Shown: one piece after another, positions 52,005 through 60,499 of the stretch
How positions within the stretch are numbered: position 1 is the first letter of the stretch
How the letters are laid out: every line of letters starts with the position of its first letter
Assembly: GCA_024280945.1 (NCBI GenBank)
Contig: JAMXLO010000050.1
Span: 1 to 63,470, forward strand
Length of the DNA: 63,470 bases
Reading direction: 5' to 3'
Source of the DNA: Acetobacteraceae bacterium
Lineage (GTDB): Bacteria > Pseudomonadota > Alphaproteobacteria > Acetobacterales > Acetobacteraceae
The notes under the pieces: model-generated
Seen by the model: only the letters and a program-made list of their open reading frames with translations
Database searches by the model: none
What the model was told of the DNA's origin: nothing
Program-made: the position numbers and the translations under genes

Positions 52005-53051
52005 ATGGAGTTCGGCATCTTCCACGAGTTCCCGCCCCTGCCCGGTCGTTCACACGCGGAGGCATTTGCGCAATCGTTCGATCTGGTCGACGGCGCCGAA
52101 CGTTGGGGGCTGGATGCAATGTGGCTCGGAGAGCTGCACTTCGATCCGGCTCGTTCAGTATTGTCGGCACCACTTTGCGTCGCCAGTGCGATTGCAGCTC
52201 GCACGCAACGGATGAAGATCGGGCTCGCGGTCCAGGTGCTGCCGCTCTGCCATCCGTTGCGCCTGGCCGAGGAAGCGGCGACTGTCGATCAGATCAGCAA
52301 CGGGCGGCTGATCTTTGGCGTCGGTCGTAGCGGCGTGGCACGCACCTACGAGGCCTATGGTGTGCCCTATGCGGAGAGCCGCGAGCGCTTCGGCGAAGTG
52401 CTGGATATCGTGCGCAAGGCGTGGACGCAGGATCGCATTTCGTATCAAGGCAAGTACCATCGCTTCGCGGACGTGTCGGTGGTGCCTAAGCCGTTGCAGC
52501 AGCCGACACCGCCGATCCGCGTCGCTGCGACCAGCGCCGATACGTTTGTATCTATTGGTCGCGAAGGCCTGCCGATCTTCGTCGCAGTGCGCTACGAAAC
52601 AGCAGCTGAGATCGCACCGCAGATCGCCGCGTATCGGGCGGCACTCGCGGACTCCGGTGCGGCAGATGGTGGCGTGTTCCTTCGTGTCCCGGCCTACATC
52701 GCGCCGTCGGATGCGCAGGCACGCAGCGAAGCCGAACCGAGCCTGATCCATTTCTATCGCCAGCAGGCTGCTCTCCTGGCTGACTCCGCGAAGCGCGCCG
52801 GTGTGGATGGCGCGGAGCGCCGGGCGGCAATTGCGCGACGGCTCGAAACGATCACCTATGAGCAGGCACTGGAAGGCACCGTGTTGATCGGTTCGCCCAA
52901 ATCGGTGGCCGCTCGGCTGGAGGAGTTGCGCCAAGAACTGAGCCTGGACGGCGTGCTGATGGAACTGAATTGCGGTGGCAAGATTCCGCACCGGAACGTC
53001 ATGACAGCGCTCCGGCTACTCTGCCAGGAGGTGATGCCGACATTCCACTGA
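52005..53051 (+). CDS. LLM-class flavin-dependent oxidoreductase
   Basis: 348 aa from ATG 52005 (MEFGIFHEFPPLPGRS); a GTG at 51990 is an alternative. LLM features: GLDAMWLGELHFDPARSVLS, MKIGLAVQVLPLCHPLRLAEE, and NGRLIFGVGRSGVARTYEAY. It is closer to bacterial-luciferase/alkane-monooxygenase-like LLM proteins than to the F420 set near fbiC, so FMN is a plausible cofactor. It stands alone after the MFS gene. Confidence 0.87.
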   Translation: MEFGIFHEFPPLPGRSHAEAFAQSFDLVDGAERWGLDAMWLGELHFDPARSVLSAPLCVASAIAARTQRMKIGLAVQVLPLCHPLRLAEEAATVDQISNGRLIFGVGRSGVARTYEAYGVPYAESRERFGEVLDIVRKAWTQDRISYQGKYHRFADVSVVPKPLQQPTPPIRVAATSADTFVSIGREGLPIFVAVRYETAAEIAPQIAAYRAALADSGAADGGVFLRVPAYIAPSDAQARSEAEPSLIHFYRQQAALLADSAKRAGVDGAERRAAIARRLETITYEQALEGTVLIGSPKSVAARLEELRQELSLDGVLMELNCGGKIPHRNVMTALRLLCQEVMPTFH

Positions 53052-53380
53052 CGTTCTGAACGGACGTGCGCTGTCCGGGAACATTGTTCCAGCCTGGCGA
53101 TGTGGCTGACGATGACGACGAAATCGCCTGCGACGCAGCATACGGCCGGCCCTACGCGAGGTGGGGCAGAATCCGGCTGCAATTCGCGCGACCGCCGGTC
53201 GTCGCTGCCCGTGACATCTGCATGAATGGGTTCGGTTGTTTACCCGATGTCAGGCAGCAGTGTTCATCCTGGCACCGCGGTCGATAGGTCTCCGCGGAAT
53301 CATTATGACACGGACCGCGATCAAGCCACCTGCCGCGGTCCCGGCAGCCGTGGCGGCAGGTTGGTTGAAAGGGCCAAGCG
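53052..53380. other. Intergenic stretch without a recognisable gene
   Basis: About 330 bp between the LLM gene and a small hypothetical gene. No frame shows protein-family character and no strong hairpin was noticed. Confidence 0.5.
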
Positions 53381-53746
53381 ATGCGGCAAAATGCCTCGGA
53401 ACAGAAAGTTGGGGTCATACTGGACCCGGTCGCCCTTCGGGCGCTCGATCGCCAGCTGCACGACGTCGTCGACGACTTGGATGCTCTCGATCGCGCCAGG
53501 GCCGCAGTAAGACTTGCACTGCAAAGCCTCGACAATGCGCCGGTGCCGGCGGCGGAAGTGTCTGTCAAGGCTCTGCACGTCAACGCTCGCGTAATGGGTG
53601 TGTCCGCGTGCGTCACCTTGGGGACAGGTACCATAGTCGCCGTGATCGCAGACACACCGGAGCCGCACTACCGCGTGCATTTCGACGGTCAGCCGGTGAC
53701 ATCGCTCTACTTCTGCCGCGCAGAAGACATTCGGCCGCTCGGCTGA
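53381..53746 (+). CDS. Hypothetical protein, 121 aa
   Basis: From ATG 53381. The translation has coding-like composition: a helical N-terminal part (LDRQLHDVVDDLDALDRARA) followed by a beta-rich end (HYRVHFDGQPVTSLYFCRAE) that could be a small barrel. No family recognised. It is isolated; the 240 bp after it, up to the GST gene, hold no gene that I can support. Confidence 0.5.
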   Translation: MRQNASEQKVGVILDPVALRALDRQLHDVVDDLDALDRARAAVRLALQSLDNAPVPAAEVSVKALHVNARVMGVSACVTLGTGTIVAVIADTPEPHYRVHFDGQPVTSLYFCRAEDIRPLG

Positions 53747-53986
53747 CCCCAAATCCCGCTGAAGCTCTGCCGCTTTTCGGTCGATTTGCGGGACATGACC
53801 CCCAGAACGCGTGAGGTGGCGGTTAAACCCAGAGCGGCGGTTGGGTTGCAGGGTGCCCGGGTGGTGTCCTGACCATCGGGCCACCACTGCATCAATTTGG
53901 CTCCATCCATGCTGGACCCCGCCGCTAGCCAGCGTTCATCCCAATTTGGTACCGCCGCCGATGCCTACCGTCATCGTCACGCCGCT

Positions 53987-54637
53987 CTAGAACTCTACCT
54001 CCAGTTCCTCGATCTGCTCTGGCTCCTGCCGTGCCGCCGCCACCCACTCCGCCAAGTCAGACCACTGCCAAATGTGCATGCAGTACTCGGCACAGACTGG
54101 ATCCAGTTCGACGCCGTAGCTGCGAAAGCGGGTGACCACGGGGGCATACATCGCATCGGCCACGGTCGGTGCACGGCCGAACAGCCATGGTCCACTCCAA
54201 GTGCCGAGGCATTCGCGCCATATCTCGCTAATGCGATCGATATCCGCCTGCGCTGCAGACCAGACAGCGACGCGCCGACCGTCAGTACGCAGGTTCATCG
54301 GCAACGATGACCGCAGCGCGGAAAAGCCCGAATGCATCTCGCCGGAGATCGAGCGGCAGCGGGCGCGCGCCATGCGGTCGCCGGGATACATGCCGGCTTG
54401 AGGGCAGGTCTCATTGAGGTATTCAGCGATTGCCAGGGTATCCCAGACCGTCACCCCGTCATGGATCAGGCAGGGCACCCGAATCGAGGACGCACGCAGC
54501 AGCAGTTCCGCCCGAGTCGCCGGATCGTCCGATGCAACGACCCTCTCCTCGAAGTCCAGACGCGCCAGCCGGGCGAGCAGAAAGCCCCGGAGTGACCATG
54601 AGGAGTAGTTCCTGCTGCTGATCAGGAGCGTGGCCAT
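53987..54637 (-). CDS. Glutathione S-transferase family protein
   Basis: 216 aa from ATG 54637; starts further upstream add residues without similarity. The N-terminal thioredoxin-like domain has LLISSRNYSSWSLRGFLLAR, with the YSSWS serine region typical of the maleylacetoacetate isomerase-like/YfcF branch, the cis-proline VPCLIHDG and DTLAIAEYLNE. The C-terminal helical domain contains WLFGRAPTVADAMYAPVVTR. It conjugates or isomerises electrophiles; substrate unknown. Confidence 0.9.
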   Translation of the reverse strand: MATLLISSRNYSSWSLRGFLLARLARLDFEERVVASDDPATRAELLLRASSIRVPCLIHDGVTVWDTLAIAEYLNETCPQAGMYPGDRMARARCRSISGEMHSGFSALRSSLPMNLRTDGRRVAVWSAAQADIDRISEIWRECLGTWSGPWLFGRAPTVADAMYAPVVTRFRSYGVELDPVCAEYCMHIWQWSDLAEWVAAARQEPEQIEELEVEF

Positions 54638-54713
54638 GTTGCGCACCCTCATCGACCCGGTACATGCTGCGACGCAATAAAGCCCCGGAACCGCCTGCAA
54701 GACAACTGCATCG

Positions 54714-55931
54714 ATGATGTATCAAATTTACCAAGCCCATGCGGACCTGCTGCACCCGCTGCGGCAGTTCGCTAGGGCAGGCTCGCGGATGATGCGTCTG
54801 GCAGAGTGCGGCCTAGGGCCGCCGTCAGTGCTGCGCCATCTCTCCGCAGGGTTGAGCATCTTCGCAGACTGTGGGCTGACGCATGTGCGCCCGCCATTTG
54901 GCATCGATGCGGTGCCGGTCAATGGAGCATACGTTGCGATTGCTGAAGAGGCGGCTGACGATACCCCGTTCGGTACCTTGCTGCACTTCCGCAAGGACAG
55001 CCACGTGGTACAGCCGCGCGTTCTGCTGGTCGCGCCGATGTCCGGCCACTTTGCCACGCTGCTGCGCCATGCCGTGCAGGTGATGCTGCCGGACCACGAC
55101 GTCTTCATCACTGACTGGAAGAACGCACGGAACGTGCCGCTGTCCGAGGGACGCTTCGGCCTGGATGAGTTTGTCGCTCACATCATTCGCTTTCTGCGCG
55201 CGATCGGCGCCGGCGGCCATGTCGTGGCGGTTTGTCAGCCGGCGGTGCCGGCCCTTGTTGCGGCGGCAGTGATGGCCGAGGCCAGCGATCCGGCCATGCC
55301 GCGCAGCATGACGCTGATCGCTGGTCCGATCGACACCCGCGTCAATCCAACCAAAGTCAACGAACTGGCCCAGTCACGCCCGATCGAATGGTTCGACCGC
55401 TACCTGATCCACGCGGTGCCGTGGCGCTTTCCCGGCGCCTATCGCCACGTCTATCCCGGCTTTGTCCAACTTTCCGCCTTCATGAGCATGAACCTGGACC
55501 GGCACATCGGCGCGCATCTGGGCCAATTTCGCAGCCTGGTCGGCGGCGACCACATCGGTGCCGCGGCACACCGCAAGTTCTACGACGAGTACGGCGCAGT
55601 GATGGACCTGCCAGGTGAATTCTATCTCGAGACGGTGCAGCGGGTGTTTCAGGAACACGACCTGCCGCGCGGCGTGCTGACCTGGAACGGGGCGCCTATA
55701 CGTCTGGCAGCGATCCGCCGTATGGGGCTGCTGACGGTCGAGGGTGAGCGCGACGACATCTGCGCCATCGGTCAGACCATGGCGGCGCTCGATCTGTGCA
55801 GCCGGATTCCGGTGAGCCTGAAGCAGGCCCATCTGCAGACCGGCGTCGGCCACTATGGCGTGTTCAGCGGACGACGTTGGGCGAACGAGGTCTATCCCCG
55901 CGTGCGGGAAATGATCCAGATGATGAACTGA
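54714..55931 (+). CDS. phaZ: Intracellular polyhydroxyalkanoate depolymerase
   Basis: 405 aa. Typical intracellular PhaZ: MMYQIYQAHADLLHPLR at the start, APMSGHFATLLR, DVFITDWKNARNVPLSEG, catalytic cysteine in VAVCQPAVPAL (C174), the acidic residue in VEGERDDICAIGQT and the histidine in GVGHYGVFSGRRW. It hydrolyses stored PHB granules. Divergent from the GST gene; phaC is not in the window. Confidence 0.94.
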   Translation: MMYQIYQAHADLLHPLRQFARAGSRMMRLAECGLGPPSVLRHLSAGLSIFADCGLTHVRPPFGIDAVPVNGAYVAIAEEAADDTPFGTLLHFRKDSHVVQPRVLLVAPMSGHFATLLRHAVQVMLPDHDVFITDWKNARNVPLSEGRFGLDEFVAHIIRFLRAIGAGGHVVAVCQPAVPALVAAAVMAEASDPAMPRSMTLIAGPIDTRVNPTKVNELAQSRPIEWFDRYLIHAVPWRFPGAYRHVYPGFVQLSAFMSMNLDRHIGAHLGQFRSLVGGDHIGAAAHRKFYDEYGAVMDLPGEFYLETVQRVFQEHDLPRGVLTWNGAPIRLAAIRRMGLLTVEGERDDICAIGQTMAALDLCSRIPVSLKQAHLQTGVGHYGVFSGRRWANEVYPRVREMIQMMN

Positions 55932-55995
55932 CGCCCTTCGTGCGCGTCGCAGCCTTCTGTTATGGTCAGGAAGTCGCAGAGGAAGGAGCCGAACG

Positions 55996-56925
55996 ATGCC
56001 CGCAAGCGCTGCCACGTGGCCCTCGGGTGCCGCCTACATCGACGGACGTTTCATGCCGGTGGGCGAGGCGATGATCCCGGTTACCGAATGGGGCTATCGT
56101 CGCTCCGATGTGACCTACGACGTGGTCAGCGTTTGGGACGGCGCCTTTTTCAAGCTGGACGATCACCTTAAGCGGTTCCGCGCGTCGATGGAGTATTTCC
56201 GCCTGCTTCCGTGCGAGAGCGACGAGGACATTCGGGGCATCCTGCATGAGTTGGTGCGGCGAACCGGGCTGCACGAGGCATATGTCGCGATGGACTGTCT
56301 GCGCGGCTCGGCGCCGCCGAACGTACGGCGACATCCATCGAACGCACGCAATTATCTGCTGGCGTTTGCCGTGCCGTATGTCTGGCTGATGCCGCGCGAG
56401 GTGATTGATCGAGGAGCGCATCTGATCGTGTCATCGACCCCGCGCATTCCAGAGGTATGCGTCAATCCGCGGGCGAAGAACTTTCATTGGGCCGACATGA
56501 CGAAGTCGCTGTTCGAGGCGCAGGACAAGGGAGCAGACAATCCTGTGCTTCTCGACCTTGAAGGCAACGTCACCGAAGGGCCTGGTTTCAACATTTTCAC
56601 CGTGACCAACGGTGTGGTTGCAACGCCCAATCGCGGCGTGCTGGAAGGTATCACGCGGCTGGCGGTGATTCAGCTGTGCGAGAAGACTGGCTTACGCTGC
56701 GAGCAGCGCACCGTCTCGCTCGCGGAGCTGCGCGAGGCGGACGAGATATTCATTTCCTCCACCGCCGGCGGCGTGATGGGGGTCACACGCCTGGATGACC
56801 GAATCCTTGGAAACGACCGGCCGGGGCCGGTGACAGAGGCGCTGCACGAGGCTTACTGGCGGTCCCGCCGGGAAGGCTGGTGCGCGGAACCGATAGACTA
56901 CGCACAGGCGGAGGCGGCCGACTAG
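55996..56925 (+). CDS. Class IV PLP aminotransferase, (R)-amine transaminase-like
   Basis: 309 aa with GAGGAAGGAG-like bases before the ATG. Fold type IV features: WGYRRSDVTYDVVSVWDGAF followed by KLDDHLKRF, the catalytic lysine in AKNFHWADM (K161), and NVTEGPGFNIFTV and SSTAGGVMGVTRL loops for the cofactor. The YRRSDVTYDVVSVWDG stretch closely resembles the motif described for (R)-selective amine transaminases, unlike typical BCAT or D-amino-acid transaminases. It overlaps the next gene by 1 bp. Confidence 0.85.
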   Translation: MPASAATWPSGAAYIDGRFMPVGEAMIPVTEWGYRRSDVTYDVVSVWDGAFFKLDDHLKRFRASMEYFRLLPCESDEDIRGILHELVRRTGLHEAYVAMDCLRGSAPPNVRRHPSNARNYLLAFAVPYVWLMPREVIDRGAHLIVSSTPRIPEVCVNPRAKNFHWADMTKSLFEAQDKGADNPVLLDLEGNVTEGPGFNIFTVTNGVVATPNRGVLEGITRLAVIQLCEKTGLRCEQRTVSLAELREADEIFISSTAGGVMGVTRLDDRILGNDRPGPVTEALHEAYWRSRREGWCAEPIDYAQAEAAD

Positions 56926-57695
56926 TGAACGATCTGACGGCGCTCAAGCTGCAGATCGAGTGGGGTGCGGACGAGGCGCTCGAGGAGGCACCGGTGAACC
57001 GGTTCCATGCGCCGACGACCTCTGCACCCCCGGTCCCCCCTCCCCTCGTGGCAGGGGCGCGGGGCGAAGCGCTGCTCGCCACCCCTGCCCAACGCGCTCA
57101 GCAAGCCGCTGCAGCCGCCGCGACTCTCGAAGAGCTCCGTGCGGCTGTGGCTGACTTCGACGGCTGCGTGCTGCGCGAAACGGCCAGCCACATGATCTTT
57201 GCCGAAGGTGATCCGCGCGCCCCACTGATGCTTATCGGCGCGCCGCCAGGCGCCGATGATGACAGATCAGGGATGGCGTTTGCCGGACCCGCGGGAGAAT
57301 ATCTCGATCGTATGCTCGCCGCCATTAACTTGTCGCGCACGCAACTTCTGCTGACTCCGCTGATCCCCTGGCGTCCGCCAGGTGACCGGCCGCCAAGTCC
57401 AACCGAGATGGCAGTCTGTCTGCCGTTCCTGCACCGGCTGATTGCTCTGGTTGCGCCGCGCCGGCTGCTGGTTATGGGCCTGCTCTCGGCACGGTCTCTG
57501 TTGCCGCGAACGACGTCACGGCGCCGGCCTCGTGGCGAATGGATCAACCTGCCAATTCCGGATTCTTCGCTGGTGATTCCCGTCCTGGCGACCTTCAGCG
57601 CGGCGGAGCTGATGAAAGCGCCGGAAAACCGTCGGTTGGCATGGGACGATCTGCGCGTGCTGCGTCGCACGCTGGATGAAGACGGGGCGGTGTGA
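56925..57695 (+). CDS. Uracil-DNA glycosylase superfamily protein (family 4-like), variant motif
   Basis: 256 aa from GTG 56925, overlapping the preceding TAG. After an N-terminal segment (ALKLQIEWGADEALEEAPVN) and a Pro/Ala linker, the UDG core begins at C81 (FDGCVLRETASHMIFAEG). The expected GEAPGAEED motif reads GAPPGADDD (105-113), while TPLIPWRPPGDRPP retains the second motif. Family members remove uracil from DNA. Loss of the first glutamate may alter activity. The linker DNA (57,025-57,075) is unusually C/G-rich. Confidence 0.75.
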   Translation: MNDLTALKLQIEWGADEALEEAPVNRFHAPTTSAPPVPPPLVAGARGEALLATPAQRAQQAAAAAATLEELRAAVADFDGCVLRETASHMIFAEGDPRAPLMLIGAPPGADDDRSGMAFAGPAGEYLDRMLAAINLSRTQLLLTPLIPWRPPGDRPPSPTEMAVCLPFLHRLIALVAPRRLLVMGLLSARSLLPRTTSRRRPRGEWINLPIPDSSLVIPVLATFSAAELMKAPENRRLAWDDLRVLRRTLDEDGAV

Positions 57696-57808
57696 CGCCG
57701 GCACCGCGACGGTGCTTTACTCAACGGCAAACAGTCTCGGTTATATAAGGGGCTGGGCAGTGGCCAGCCGCGATTGCTTCGGCTGCGAACGCTCGGAACA
57801 AGAAAAGA

Positions 57809-57840
57809 CCCGCCATCTCCAGGCTTTGGAGGATGGCGGG
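57809..57840 (+). terminator. Strong hairpin downstream of the glycosylase gene
   Basis: CCCGCCATCTCCA pairs with TGGAGGATGGCGGG (one bulged G) around a short GGCTT-type loop. It lies 114 bp after the glycosylase stop and is preceded by an A-rich run on the plus strand, so it could terminate transcription in either direction. It is the first of three neighbouring hairpins. Confidence 0.6.
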
Positions 57841-57860
57841 ATAAGTTTCACTCAGTAGGA

Positions 57861-57897
57861 AGACACACCATTGTGTCTAGATGGTTTAATAAACCAT
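57861..57897. repeat. Two adjacent perfect inverted repeats
   Basis: AGACACA-CCAT-TGTGTCT (57861-57878, 7-bp arms) is followed after 2 bp by ATGGTTTAATAAACCAT (57881-57897, 8-bp arms around one base). They are much more AT-rich than the surroundings. With the hairpin at 57809 they make a structured block in the 296-bp gap before the convergent isochorismatase gene. Confidence 0.7.
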
Positions 57898-57991
57898 TAA
57901 AGGCGCCGTACCTGTCGGCCGGATCACTTACCGGAGCGGCGAGCGGCGTTTAGCAAGGGCTGAGTGAACGGGCCGCGCTCACCCAAGCGTC

Positions 57992-58603
57992 TTATCTCCG
58001 GAGCATTGCGGCGATCTGGTCAAGGTGCCTGATGCGCGCGTACATCTTCATCGCCTTGTCGAGGCTATAGGCGTGCGCGGCCGCGTCGCTTCCCCAGCAG
58101 CACTCGCGAACGACGACAGAGGCGATGTCGAGGTTAAAGGCCTCGCGAACACTTGTCTCCACGCCGCGATTGGTTGCGCCGCCGCCGATGATAATGATGT
58201 CGCGTCGCAGCATGTGCAGGAGTTCGGCGACTCCTGTCCCGTAGAACGCGCTCGGCCGCCGCTTGAGGAAAACGTAATCCTGAGCTTGCGGGACAATTTC
58301 CTCGGGGAACTCTGAATCTGAAGTCCCCTCGACAGCATTGGTCAGTGGGGGCACGCCGGTTTCCGCCGAAAGGTCAGTCGGAAGCATCACGACGTCCGCA
58401 CCATCGGCCCGGCTGACGGGTGTAGTGTAGACCACTGGTATGTCTTCGCCGCGCGCGATGCTAATCATCCGCACCCAGGCGTCCAGCACGGGACGCATCA
58501 CCACCCTCCGCGCAGGATCTGATGGCACCAGTGCCCGCCGGCAGACGTCATAAGCGATCAGTACCGTGCGTCGGCTATCGATGTGTTCCGATTCGGGCAT
58601 CAC
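57992..58603 (-). CDS. Isochorismatase-fold hydrolase lacking the usual catalytic cysteine
   Basis: 203 aa. The cysteine-hydrolase triad would be D19 (LIAYDVCRR), K114 (VFLKRRPSAFYGT) and a cysteine in the GxATNxC motif; here the motif is GGATNRGVETS, giving Gly147 in its place. Some isochorismatases also lack this cysteine, so a hydrolase of a vinyl ether or another substrate remains possible, but cysteine-amidase activity is unlikely. It is isolated on the minus strand. Confidence 0.82.
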   Translation of the reverse strand: MMPESEHIDSRRTVLIAYDVCRRALVPSDPARRVVMRPVLDAWVRMISIARGEDIPVVYTTPVSRADGADVVMLPTDLSAETGVPPLTNAVEGTSDSEFPEEIVPQAQDYVFLKRRPSAFYGTGVAELLHMLRRDIIIIGGGATNRGVETSVREAFNLDIASVVVRECCWGSDAAAHAYSLDKAMKMYARIRHLDQIAAMLRR

Positions 58604-58721
58604 GACCTTCTTTTAGAGAACGAGCGTGCAGCGTAGCGGCGCCATGAGGTAAATCAACAGCGCAGACCTGAAACGGGTCAATGTGGCGGTCAGCTGGAGG
58701 CTGGAACACCGGGATCTCGCC

Positions 58722-60218
58722 TCATGGAGCAATCGGGCCGTTCAACGCAGCTACAAGGATAATGATGCAGCCGACCAATCCACTTAATTGGCTCATTCGG
58801 TCTGTTAAGGCGAAAACAACAGGATCATCATGCATCTGTCCTCGTTGGGACAGGATCAGTATGCGGCTGATCCAAAATAGCAACACTGGACATAGCAGCC
58901 AGAGCACTTGTGGCGAGTGGTACAGAATTCGAACATCTGAGCTGTTGACATAGAGCGCCAGGACCAAGACGGAGATGTAGCCACTGGCGGTCGCCATGCT
59001 CTGGAGCATTGGCAGATCGTCAGCTACGTATCCTCGTCCCGCAACCTCACGTCCCTCCTGGCGCCCAAGGAGGGTCAACTCACTCAGGCGTTTAACTATA
59101 GCGAGACTGAGGAACAGAAAAGTCGAGAACGCAAGCAACCACGGAGAGATCGCTATTTCGGTCGCGGCACCACCTGCAAACACCCGGATTGAATACAGGC
59201 CGGCGAGGAAGAGCACGTCTGCCACCACATATTTCTTGAGGAGGAGGGAATACAAAATGGTGGCAACGACGTAAGTCAGCAGGACCATCGAAAATTCGGG
59301 AGGCAAGGTGCTGGCGAGAGCGATGGCTGCTCCAAAAACCAATGCAAGCAAAAAGGGCCCAACGGCTAAGGACAAATTGCCACTGGCGAATGGCCGATGC
59401 CGCTTGGATGCATGCAATCTGTCGTGTGGCAGGTCCAATAAGTCGTTGATGATGTATGCACCGGACGCGCACATACAAAAGGCAAAGAACGCCAGCGTTG
59501 CATGACCCAACGTCTCCGCCTCCAGGTGATGGGACGCGAGAACCGGCGCGTAGACGAGCACATTCTTTGCCCATTGATGCAAGCGCATCGCCTTGACGAT
59601 GAGCCGAAGGCGTGACCAAACCCCTGCGCGGTACCCGATAATCTCCACATCTGGGCAATCAGCCTGAACGAGCCGCAACGTCCGGGCTGATGGGAGAACC
59701 ATGGCGGCGCGGCGCGCCTTGCGGCAGATATATCTATCCGCTTCGGCGTTGCCCACGTAATCGAACCCTGCCTGGCCGAACATATCGACCAAGAATCGTG
59801 CCTTGGTCACCCCCTTGAGATTGACCGCACCGTCCGAAGCAAAGACGCCGTCAAACAACTGGAGATGATCTGCAATTTTACGCGCGATCTTCTGGTCTGC
59901 TGCTGTGACCAGATATATCGGCCTCCCCAGGGTTCGTGCCCGGGTGGCATAATGCAGAACGTCGCAGTTATATACGAGGTGGCGCGGGTCGATATCGACT
60001 AGGGTGGCGAGTCGTTCCTTCAACACAGCCTTACCGCTAATAAGCGCCGGAAGCAGGCCGATAAGCTTCAGTACGTTACTTTTGGCAAGCCGCAGCAAGG
60101 CTTCGAGCAGGCTGTCTGTCCGCAAGACGGTGCCGTCCAGATCGAAGACCAGAGGTACCTCGGCGGTCTCGCCCCTTGATGTCGCGGTGTCTTTCCTGAC
60201 CTGAGTCGCCAACTGCAT
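58722..60218 (-). CDS. HAD phosphatase-UbiA prenyltransferase fusion (DPPR synthase-like)
   Basis: 498 aa from ATG 60218. Residues ~20-200 are a HAD domain with the nucleophile motif FDLDGTVLRTDSL (D26, D28) and VGNAEADRYIC. From ~residue 205 comes a polytopic UbiA domain starting MRLHQWAKNVLVYAPVLA, with the first Asp-rich motif NDLLDLPHDRLH. UbiA members joined or linked to HAD phosphatases include DPPR synthase of the decaprenyl-phosphoryl-arabinose pathway, so a polyprenyl-phosphate sugar precursor is a reasonable inference. It is divergent (281 bp) from the GT-C-like gene. Confidence 0.85.
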   Translation of the reverse strand: MQLATQVRKDTATSRGETAEVPLVFDLDGTVLRTDSLLEALLRLAKSNVLKLIGLLPALISGKAVLKERLATLVDIDPRHLVYNCDVLHYATRARTLGRPIYLVTAADQKIARKIADHLQLFDGVFASDGAVNLKGVTKARFLVDMFGQAGFDYVGNAEADRYICRKARRAAMVLPSARTLRLVQADCPDVEIIGYRAGVWSRLRLIVKAMRLHQWAKNVLVYAPVLASHHLEAETLGHATLAFFAFCMCASGAYIINDLLDLPHDRLHASKRHRPFASGNLSLAVGPFLLALVFGAAIALASTLPPEFSMVLLTYVVATILYSLLLKKYVVADVLFLAGLYSIRVFAGGAATEIAISPWLLAFSTFLFLSLAIVKRLSELTLLGRQEGREVAGRGYVADDLPMLQSMATASGYISVLVLALYVNSSDVRILYHSPQVLWLLCPVLLFWISRILILSQRGQMHDDPVVFALTDRMSQLSGLVGCIIILVAALNGPIAP

Positions 60219-60499
60219 CGTCCTTCCCGCCGTCGCCACATTCTCACGCTCTCGAGCGCACCAGGAAGAGTAGTAGCGCCGGCAAGGAGAATGAACTGCA
60301 CGGTTCGGCAGAATGCGACAAATTGACATGAGCAAGGGAGACTCAAGGCATTGCTGTAGCGAATCAGTGATCTCGCCTTGCTGGTGAGGGTGGGATCGGC
60401 AAAAGGCACGAGCTGCGTGAGCGGACAGCAATTCGATATTCATCACCAACGGCTCCTTGACTTCGCTGATAAATCAGTCGAAGGACTGCCAGCCGTTGG

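Noticed and set aside
53707-53910. 67-codon minus-strand frame starting MDGAKLMQWWPDGQ
   Set aside because: Looked vaguely transposase-associated but no motif could be supported.
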